14,774 nucleotides of DNA from SCUN01 sp964355365 (GTDB taxonomy: Bacteria; Acidobacteriota; Vicinamibacteria; Vicinamibacterales; SCN-69-37). The translations under genes were made by a program, and so were the position numbers. Shown one piece after another: positions 7,280 to 12,396 of this stretch. Every line of letters begins with the position of its first letter. The first letter of the stretch is position 1. Location: the NCBI GenBank assembly GCA_964355365.1, contig CAYHEX010000070.1, positions 1 to 14,774 of the forward strand, read 5' to 3'. A model generated the notes under the pieces. That model was not told where the DNA came from. It saw only the letters and a program-made list of their open reading frames with translations, and did not search any database.

Positions 7280-9840
7280 TATCGAATCCAATTGCAGCTT
7301 GGCTGTAATCCCAGCAGATAGTCCATCGCCGCGTCCCCGATCGGTGCCCCGGGAGGCGGGCTGGGCATTGTCGCGATGCGGGCCGCCGGGTCGTTCGGTT
7401 TCTCGATGAAGCGCTGGATGTCGCTGGCGAGCAACTGAGAGTGTGCGCGCTCGCCCGTGGCGGCCGTGACCACGGCGCCGCGCGCCGACAGCCGCTGCTG
7501 CAGGGCCTTCAGCTTATAGGTGGCGATCGCGCGGACCTGCGACATCGGTGAGCCCGCGGCCAGGCTCATCAGATGTCCGGCCAGCACGCGCTGCAGGCCG
7601 CGCGAGATCTCTGCCTGATAGGCATCCGCGGCCTTCGCTTCGTACACCGAAGCAATCAGGCGATCGATCACGTCCTCGAGGCCCGGCAATGTGCCCGCGG
7701 ACGTGGCCTTCTGCTCCACCATGCGCGCTGCGCGATCCGGCGTGAGGACGAAGCCGATCGCCATGTCGCCGGCGACGAACGCCGGCGTGAGCGCGTCGAA
7801 CGCGCCGCCCGTATAGCGTGGGAACAGCTCGCGCGAGCCGCCGAAGCCGTCCGGGCGCGGCGGGATTTTCGCCAGCAAACTCTTTGGCAGCGCGAGCGCG
7901 TCGAGCGACAGTGTGCTCACGAGCGCGTCGAGCGCGGCCTTCTGCTGCGCGGCCGTCGCCCACGTGAACGGCTCGCGGCCGTCGCCGCGGAATGCGTAGA
8001 TGTAGTCCTGTCCGGCGATCGTCGCCGCGGCCGCCTGCGTCGCGTACCGATGATGCAGATAGATCGGCACCAGCGTCTCTTCGAGCGCCGCCAACGGCCG
8101 GCCGTTCTGAATCGAGCGCTCGCCGAACTTCGCGAGCGCGACCTTGCGCAGCGCCATCAGCCGCGTCAGTTCCGCGGGCTGGCTCACGCCGTTCGACCAC
8201 TGGTCCACTTTCGGATGCAAGTCGAGGTCCTGGTTCGACATGTAGCGCAGGTCCTTCACCCACGCGTCGTTCAGAATCTTGTCGAGCGTGGCTTTCTGAT
8301 TCGTGCCGGCGGGGAAGTCGTTGTAGCCCCAGTTAACGGCGACTTTGTCCCACTCGCCAATGCCGTTCGTGTACGCATCCGACACGTCGATCGTGCCGTC
8401 GTCCTTCAGCGTGGCGAGCGGATGCGGATAGTCCATCACCGAGATGCGGCCCATCGCGCTGTCGTAGTAGTTGTGCGAGAAACCCAGCGTGTGGCCCGTC
8501 TCGTGCGCGCTTAGTTGCCGAATGCGCGCGAGCGCTGTCGCCTCGAGCACGGGCGGCTTTTCGTCGCCGTTCGCGTAGGGTGACAGCAGACCTTCGAAGA
8601 TCATGTAGTCCTGCCGGATGCGCAGCGAGCCGAGCAGCACGTGGCCCTTCATGATCTCGCCCGTGCGCGGATCGGTCACGCCACCGCCGTAGCTCCAGCC
8701 GCGCGTCGAGCGATGCACCCAGTTGATGACGTTGTAGCGCACGTCCATCGGATCGGCGTTCTCGGGCAGCACCTCCACGCGGAACGCGTTGCGATAGCCC
8801 GCGGCCTCGAAGGCCTGATTCCACCAGGCGGCGCCCGTGACCAGCGCGGTGCGCACCGGGTCCGGCGTGCCGCCATCGACGTAGTACACGATCGGCTTCA
8901 CCGGATCGCTGACGGCCGCGTTCGGGTCGCGCTTCGCCAGGCGGTGGCGCGACGTCGTGCGTACCGTCATGTCGGTGCCGAGCGGCGCGGAGTAGTTCTG
9001 GTAGCGGACGTCGAAGAAACTCGAGCGCGAGTCGAACGGACGCGCCACGAACCCCGCGTCCGGCAACTGAATGAACGAGTGGTGTTCGCGCAGGGTGATG
9101 GCCTCGGCCGATGGCGTCACATCGCCGATGCGTCCGCCTTGCTGTCCCGGTCCCGCGCCCGGCGTATCCGTGACGAACGTTGTCGTCACTTCCATTTCAG
9201 TGTTGTTGGGGAAGCTCTTTGTCTGGGGCATGTAAATGGCGCTTCGACTCCGGTCGAAACGATAGGTCGCCGGCCGCAACCGCTGCGTCACCCCGTGCGC
9301 GTCGCGCATCAGGAAGTCGGTGGCGTCGACGAGCACGCGGCCGTCGCTTTCGGCCGCCACCGTGAACCCCCAGATCACGGATTTCGCGAACGCATCTTCA
9401 ACACGCTTGCGCTCGAGCGCGCTGTCGCTCACCGCGCGGTAGTCGTAGTTGGGTTGCACCATCAGCACCTTCGGGCCGACACGCTCGAACGAGACGACCT
9501 TCGTGTCGCCGAGTTGCGCACGGTCGAGGCCGATGTCGTTCGACCCGAGGCCGGCAGCCATGCCTACCTGATAGAGGAACTCGTAGTTCAGCTTCGGAAT
9601 CTCGACGAACAACGAGCCCGTCGGTTCATCCCAGTAGATCGGGAAGAAGCCGTCCAGTTTCTGCATGCCGGCGGTGCGCGCCGAGATCAGGCCGACGCCG
9701 CCGCGCGCCGCACCACTTTGCGCAACCGGTGCCTGCGCGGTTGCCCCGAGCGAAGTCGAGGGGCTCTTTACAGCGCCAATGGGCGCCACGAGCAGGACCG
9801 CGAGAGTCAGTGGGGCAAGGACGCGCAGCAGTTTGGACAT
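7279..9840 (-). CDS. Secreted zinc-dependent metalloprotease (DUF5117/DUF5118/DUF4953 type)
   Basis: 853 aa from the ATG at 9840. Residues 1-23 are a Sec signal (MSKLLRVLAPLTLAVLLVAP, IGA). The domains are a short DUF5118-like region (GFFPIYWDEPTGSLFVEIP), a DUF5117-like region about 80-290, and the catalytic DUF4953-like region. The latter has the metzincin motif HETGHTLGFSH (His446, Glu447, His450, Gly453, His456) and a Met-turn SVMDY (Met469). It should be an extracytoplasmic endopeptidase; the natural substrate is unknown. Start choice: an in-frame ATG at 9876 lies inside the dispersed repeat of 9862-9909 and only reads through by chance, so 9840 (or 9849, three codons longer) is preferred. 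No clear Shine-Dalgarno is seen for either. A short repeat at 9743-9764 encodes part of the segment just after the signal peptide. Confidence 0.87.
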   Translation of the reverse strand: MSKLLRVLAPLTLAVLLVAPIGAVKSPSTSLGATAQAPVAQSGAARGGVGLISARTAGMQKLDGFFPIYWDEPTGSLFVEIPKLNYEFLYQVGMAAGLGSNDIGLDRAQLGDTKVVSFERVGPKVLMVQPNYDYRAVSDSALERKRVEDAFAKSVIWGFTVAAESDGRVLVDATDFLMRDAHGVTQRLRPATYRFDRSRSAIYMPQTKSFPNNTEMEVTTTFVTDTPGAGPGQQGGRIGDVTPSAEAITLREHHSFIQLPDAGFVARPFDSRSSFFDVRYQNYSAPLGTDMTVRTTSRHRLAKRDPNAAVSDPVKPIVYYVDGGTPDPVRTALVTGAAWWNQAFEAAGYRNAFRVEVLPENADPMDVRYNVINWVHRSTRGWSYGGGVTDPRTGEIMKGHVLLGSLRIRQDYMIFEGLLSPYANGDEKPPVLEATALARIRQLSAHETGHTLGFSHNYYDSAMGRISVMDYPHPLATLKDDGTIDVSDAYTNGIGEWDKVAVNWGYNDFPAGTNQKATLDKILNDAWVKDLRYMSNQDLDLHPKVDQWSNGVSQPAELTRLMALRKVALAKFGERSIQNGRPLAALEETLVPIYLHHRYATQAAAATIAGQDYIYAFRGDGREPFTWATAAQQKAALDALVSTLSLDALALPKSLLAKIPPRPDGFGGSRELFPRYTGGAFDALTPAFVAGDMAIGFVLTPDRAARMVEQKATSAGTLPGLEDVIDRLIASVYEAKAADAYQAEISRGLQRVLAGHLMSLAAGSPMSQVRAIATYKLKALQQRLSARGAVVTAATGERAHSQLLASDIQRFIEKPNDPAARIATMPSPPPGAPIGDAAMDYLLGLQPSCNWIR
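9743..9764 (-). repeat. Short GC-clamped repeat inside the metalloprotease gene
   Basis: On the minus strand this reads GCCCCTCGACTTCG then CTCGGGGC, with GCCCC/GGGGC ends that can pair. This element (recalled as a common interspersed repeat in many GC-rich bacteria, not checked here) is translated as SPSTSLGA in this frame and as PLDFARG in another. It falls just after the predicted signal peptide of the protease, at about residues 26-34. Confidence 0.55.
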
Positions 9841-9861
9841 GCGAGGCATTGTAGACGGCGC

Positions 9862-9909
9862 CAAGTTCAAAAGCATTCACCATGGAGATACATGGAGAGC
9901 CATGGAGAA
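9862..9909 (-). repeat. CCATGG-type dispersed repeat, copy 2
   Basis: On the minus strand: three CTCCATGG/CTCCATGT units, then GGTGAATGCTTTTGAACTTG. It aligns with copy 1 and, like copy 1, sits immediately upstream of a start codon (metalloprotease, 9840). It is inverted relative to copies at 10084-10125 and 10148-10194. Confidence 0.8.
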
Positions 9910-9928
9910 GACCTCTGAGCACAACTGA

Positions 9929-10064
9929 GGGGCCTGGCGGCCCGGCTACGCCGGGCTGACGACGAGCGAGAAAGAACAGGAACGAGAGAGCCCCCCATTC
10001 CCCGGGCTTTCTCGTTCCTGTTCTTTCTCGCTCGTCGAGCCGCCGAAGGCGGCCGCCAGGCCCC
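9929..10064. repeat. 136-bp nested inverted repeat with cloverleaf potential (MITE-like)
   Basis: The outer arms GGGGCCTGGCGGCC (9929-9942) and GGCCGCCAGGCCCC (10051-10064) are perfect 14-bp inverted repeats. Inside lie three further hairpins: CCCGGC-TAC-GCCGGG (9941-9955), a central stem of 33 bp with one mismatch (9961-9993 with 10004-10036, 10-base loop), and GCCGCC-GAA-GGCGGC (10039-10053). Folded, this gives a closed stem with three arms. No ORF of its own is credible. There is no obvious target-site duplication. It could be a non-autonomous mobile element or a structured RNA/terminator. Confidence 0.8.
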
Positions 10065-10083
10065 GCGTCAGCAGTATCTCCAG

Positions 10084-10125
10084 ACTTCACGTCCTTCACG
10101 ATCTTCAGGGTGAATGAACTTGACG
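10084..10125 (+). repeat. Diverged member of the CTTCACG/CTCCATGG repeat family, copy 4
   Basis: CTTCACGTC, CTTCACGAT, CTTCAGGGTGAA, then TGAACTTGACGACC. It has the same build as copies 1-3: three units of about 9 bp, then GGTGAA, then a TTGA block about 5 bases later. It is a different sequence variant with C-T-T-C-A-C-G units instead of C-T-C-C-A-T-G-G. Confidence 0.55.
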
Positions 10126-10147
10126 ACCGCTCTTGGACAGCGTGCTG

Positions 10148-10194
10148 CTCCATGGCTCTCCATGCATCTCCATGGTGAAAAGCTGTTGATCTTG
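10148..10194 (+). repeat. CCATGG-type dispersed repeat, copy 3
   Basis: CTCCATGGCT, CTCCATGCAT, CTCCATGGTGAA, then AAGCTGTTGATCTTG. It is nearly identical to copy 2 but on the other strand, so the two copies face each other around the nested inverted repeat. It ends two bases before the stop codon of the ABA4-like gene, so here it lies at a 3' end and not at a gene start. Confidence 0.8.
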
Positions 10195-10196
10195 TC

Positions 10197-10625
10197 TCAG
10201 CTCTTCCAGGGCACGCGTTTGACGACGGCGATGCGGACGGCGAAGTAGATCAGCAGGCCGACCGGGCCGGCCAGGAACGTAAGGATCAGGCACGGGATCA
10301 CGTAGGCGTGCGACACGCCGAGGCGTTGCGCGTCGCGCACTTCCCAGGCCCCGAGGAACACATCGAGCAGCAGGTTATGCAGCCACACGGCCACGAGGAT
10401 GTACGGGTCCTTGGCCAGTTCCCTCAGTTGATCGAGCGATCCGAACCCGCCGCCATGGGGCGCGAACTGCCCGGCCATCAGCACCGTCCACGACAGGCCC
10501 AGGATCGCCGGCGTGATGTAGGCCGCGATCACGCGCGTCCACTTCCAGCTGGGGACCAGTATTAACAGGATCCAGGCAGGGAGAACGACCAGGTTGGCGA
10601 GGGCGAAGAGGTTACCGGCTGGCAT
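10197..10625 (-). CDS. ABA4-like (DUF4281) integral membrane protein
   Basis: 142 aa from the ATG at 10625, which has GGAG four bases upstream; a longer reading from 10691 adds 22 residues without membrane character and is not preferred. There are about four TM segments: FALANLVVLPAWILLILVP, then a helix around YITPAILGLSWTVLMAG, a third around DPYILVAVWLHNLLLDVFLG, and a fourth around VIPCLILTFLAGPVGLLIYF. The stretch GAWEVRDAQRLGVSH followed by PCLILTFLAGPVGLL is the family signature. The plant homologue ABA4 is needed for neoxanthin synthesis; the role in bacteria is not established and no carotenoid gene lies nearby. It is divergent from the gene at 10691 with a 65-bp gap. Confidence 0.82.
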   Translation of the reverse strand: MPAGNLFALANLVVLPAWILLILVPSWKWTRVIAAYITPAILGLSWTVLMAGQFAPHGGGFGSLDQLRELAKDPYILVAVWLHNLLLDVFLGAWEVRDAQRLGVSHAYVIPCLILTFLAGPVGLLIYFAVRIAVVKRVPWKS

Positions 10626-10690
10626 CGAGCTCCAATCGTAGCGGCTTGCCGGGGAGCCGGTAGTTTTCCATTGCGAAGCACGGGGCGTCA

Positions 10691-11437
10691 ATGTCCAATG
10701 TTCGAATGGGCGTCCCCGTCAAACGGTCGTGGCTCTTCAGTGCCCTCATTGCCCCATTGCCTCATTGCCTCATTGCCCCATTTCTTGTGGTGTCGGTCTC
10801 GTGTTCCAACCCCGAACGTGATCGCGTGAAGGCCACCACGCAGGCCAGCTACGACCGCGCCACGGGCAAGTTGGCTGAGATCACCTACGACAAGAACAAG
10901 AACGGCAAGATCGACACGTGGACGAAGATGGACGGCAGCCGGCCTGTGTCTTCGGAGATCGATGCTGACGAAGACGGCAAGATCGACCGATGGGAAGAGT
11001 ACGGTCCGGAGGGCCAGCTGGTGAAGGCCATGTGGGAGCGGCCGAAACCGCCGACGGCGAAAGACCGCGCCATGACCGGCAAGCCGGATGCGGTGGCCTC
11101 CATGGGAGCAGACGGTGCGGTCGAGAAGATCGAGTATTCCGAGGTGTCGGAGATGCCGGAGATGAAGGGTCGGGCGAGTGTGGTCCGCCGGGAGTTCTAT
11201 CAGGGCACCCGCCTCTTGCGGGCCGAGGAAGATACGCTGGGCCTCGGCTACATGGATCGCTTCGAGAACTACGATTCGGCTGGCACTCTGGTCTCGGTTG
11301 AGCTCGACGAGACGGCGGACGGCAAGCCGGATCGCAGGCTGACCTACAGCGCCGGGGGGAGCCTGGTCTCCATCGAAACAGGACCCGACGGCAAGGGCGG
11401 GTACGCGAACAAGTCGATCCCGGGGAAGAAGGACTAG
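10691..11437 (+). CDS. Putative lipoprotein with EF-hand-like DxDxDG loops
   Basis: 248 aa; no named family recognised. The N-terminus has a basic stretch (VKRSW) and a hydrophobic core ending in LVVSVSC (Cys38), which may be lipidated, though the lipobox is poor (Ser at -3). Residues 67-78 (DKNKNGKIDTWT) and 91-102 (DADEDGKIDRWE) have the D-x-D/N-x-D/N-G-x-I-D spacing of EF-hand or dockerin calcium loops. Looser copies occur at about 181-189 (DTLGLGYMD) and 206-214 (DETADGKPD). Between them run 'YDSAGTLVSVELD'-type strands, so the protein appears to be an array of about 20-residue repeats. Calcium binding is inference. The signal peptide core (residues 19-30) is encoded by four tandem 8-bp repeats. 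The ATG at 10706 is an alternative start. Confidence 0.72.
   Translation: MSNVRMGVPVKRSWLFSALIAPLPHCLIAPFLVVSVSCSNPERDRVKATTQASYDRATGKLAEITYDKNKNGKIDTWTKMDGSRPVSSEIDADEDGKIDRWEEYGPEGQLVKAMWERPKPPTAKDRAMTGKPDAVASMGADGAVEKIEYSEVSEMPEMKGRASVVRREFYQGTRLLRAEEDTLGLGYMDRFENYDSAGTLVSVELDETADGKPDRRLTYSAGGSLVSIETGPDGKGGYANKSIPGKKD
10747..10778 (+). repeat. Four tandem 8-bp CATTGCC[C/T] units inside a signal-peptide coding region
   Basis: CATTGCCC, CATTGCCT, CATTGCCT, CATTGCCC, followed by CATTTC. These are the same units as in the inverted array at 7175-7279. Because 8 is not a multiple of 3, gain or loss of one unit would change the reading frame of the gene starting at 10691. Confidence 0.85.
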
Positions 11438-11468
11438 AGCGGCCCGACTGAGCGGATGAAATAATGTG

Positions 11469-11498
11469 TTGAAAATAGATAACAGTTTGGAGTACTCT
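11469..11498 (+). promoter_or_regulatory. Candidate promoter for the small secreted Cna-B-like protein
   Basis: TTGAAA (11469-11474), 18 bp spacer, TACTCT (11493-11498) in an AT-rich stretch that stands out from the GC-rich surroundings. The -10 match is weak (three of six). The gene's start codon is 39 bp further on, with a GAGAGG ribosome binding site five bases before it. Confidence 0.35.
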
Positions 11499-11537
11499 GC
11501 CGACTAGTTTATTAGGCACTCCTTTCGAGAGGTTCCG

Positions 11538-12038
11538 ATGAAGAAGCTCGTCTCCATGCTCACGATCGCCACGTTCCTGACGACGGTCAGTTTTGTCGGG
11601 ACGGCCTCGGCAGCTCCGGCGCCCAGGCAGGGCACGGGTTCAGTCAGCGGCATTGCGCAGAATTCTAGCAACGCCGTGATGTCGGGCGTCAAGGTGCAGT
11701 TACGCAACGTTGACAATGGCGCGCTTTCCAGCTCCACCACGTCAGGCGCCAATGGCGCCTTCTCATTCGCGGGCCTGCCGGCAGGCAACTACGTGGTCGA
11801 GATCGTTGACGCGGCGGGTAAGATCATCGGCACCAGCGCGTCGATTGGGGTTACGGCCGGTGCCGCGATCACGGGCATCACGGTGGCGGCCAGCGCGGCG
11901 GGCGCGGCGGTGGCAGCGGCGGGCGGCTTTGCCAGTTTCTTTGCCTCCACGGGCGGCATTCTGACTGGCGTTGCTGTCGTCGGCGGCCTCGCGGCGGGCG
12001 TCGTCGCGGTATCGAACAACGGCAGCCCCTCGCGGTAA
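11538..12038 (+). CDS. Small secreted protein with Cna-B/carboxypeptidase-regulatory-like domain
   Basis: 166 aa. Residues 1-25 are a Sec signal (MKKLVSMLTIATFLTTVSFV, then GTASA). Residues about 33-105 form a small beta-sandwich of the Cna-B/CarboxypepD_reg type: VSGIAQNSSNAVMSGVKVQL, then NGAFSFAGLPAGNYVVEIVD. Residues about 108-160 are almost all Ala, Gly, Val and Ile (AAGAAVAAAGGFASFF, GVAVVGGLAAGVVAVS), a probable membrane-associated hairpin or amyloid-like stretch, ending in NNGSPSR. No PEP-CTERM motif is present. The start is supported by GAGAGG five bases upstream. It is a monocistronic unit with its own promoter candidate and a strong terminator, placed just before an exopolysaccharide operon; a role in surface or matrix structure is a guess from that position. 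Confidence 0.75.
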   Translation: MKKLVSMLTIATFLTTVSFVGTASAAPAPRQGTGSVSGIAQNSSNAVMSGVKVQLRNVDNGALSSSTTSGANGAFSFAGLPAGNYVVEIVDAAGKIIGTSASIGVTAGAAITGITVAASAAGAAVAAAGGFASFFASTGGILTGVAVVGGLAAGVVAVSNNGSPSR

Positions 12039-12045
12039 TCGTAGT

Positions 12046-12089
12046 CGTGGACCTTCAGGTCCACGAATATGGCCTTCAGGTCCACGAAT
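12046..12089. repeat. GTCCACG hairpin with a 17-bp direct repeat
   Basis: CGTGGACC-TTCA-GGTCCACG (12046-12065) is a perfect 8-bp stem. The block CCTTCAGGTCCACGAAT occurs twice, at 12052-12068 and 12073-12089, 21 bp apart. It lies between the stop at 12038 and the terminator, so it would be transcribed as the 3' untranslated region. Confidence 0.75.
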
Positions 12090-12094
12090 TTTTG

Positions 12095-12125
12095 AGGCGG
12101 AGCATCTGCTCCGCCTTTTCTTTTT
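12095..12125 (+). terminator. Rho-independent terminator
   Basis: AGGCGGAGCA-TC-TGCTCCGCCT is a perfect 10-bp inverted repeat (in practice about 9 bp with a four-base loop), followed at once by TTTCTTTTT. It ends the message of the small secreted protein and insulates it from the polysaccharide operon. An AATTTTT run before the stem gives it some bidirectional character. Confidence 0.9.
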
Positions 12126-12207
12126 GGGGGAACGGCGTGCTTCACCAGGTGGAGTGGGACTCTCTGCCCGCAGGTGTCATTTTCCCGCCCACATTGCTGG
12201 GTGGCGC

Positions 12208-12236
12208 TTGGTGTATATCCTCCCGTCATGTATCGT
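12208..12236 (+). promoter_or_regulatory. Candidate promoter of the polysaccharide export operon
   Basis: TTGGTG (12208-12213), exactly 17 bp, then TATCGT (12231-12236). Each hexamer matches the housekeeping consensus at four of six positions. Transcription would start near 12243, leaving a leader of about 150 nt before the first gene. Confidence 0.45.
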
Positions 12237-12242
12237 TAGCGC

Positions 12243-12396
12243 CAGAATCGGTTTTACCAGCACGTCCAATCGCGGGTCTAAGTCCCCAGCGCCCGCACCA
12301 CGCAATTGCTAGCTATTCCTCCGGCTGGGGCCGATGGGTTCGTGGCTCGTTTTCTGTGAGTGAGAGGGCGGAAGCCTGTAAAATTCATTGTCCGGG
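12243..12396 (+). other. Long structured leader upstream of the polysaccharide operon
   Basis: There is no gene in this stretch. CCCCAGC (12284-12290) can pair with GCTGGGG (12324-12330), and CGGC-TGGG-GCCG can form an alternative small hairpin followed by GATGG. The blocks CGGGTCTAAG (12273-12282) and GGGGCCGATGG (12327-12337) faintly recall parts of c-di-GMP-I riboswitches, but the conserved GACGCAAAGCC core is not present in recognisable form. I do not call a riboswitch. Confidence 0.3.

Noticed and set aside
8641..9918. Long plus-strand open frame opposite the metalloprotease
   Set aside because: It lies antisense to a gene with a clear catalytic motif. Its translation is Arg/His/Ala-rich with no domain, typical of antisense frames in GC-rich DNA. 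The same holds for the frames at 7573-8514 and 4537-5550.
9929..10064. Integron attC site
   Set aside because: There is no conserved core site at the ends, no integrase or cassette array, and the fold has three arms where attC has one imperfect hairpin.
9626..10153. Minus-strand frame spanning the cloverleaf and the protease start
   Set aside because: It overlaps the protease gene in another frame and otherwise translates repeats and hairpins; there is no recognisable domain.
11487..11500. Sigma-54-type promoter (TTGG ... GC) before the small secreted protein
   Set aside because: The GG to GC distance is 10 bp and not the required 12 bp.
11744..11760. Inverted repeat AGGCGCC-AAT-GGCGCCT
   Set aside because: It is inside the coding sequence of the Cna-B-like domain and follows from Gly/Ala codons; there is no T run and no sign of function.
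12236..12396. Confident c-di-GMP-I riboswitch
   Set aside because: Only fragments resemble it; the GACGCAAAGCC core and the first conserved half are not recognisable.
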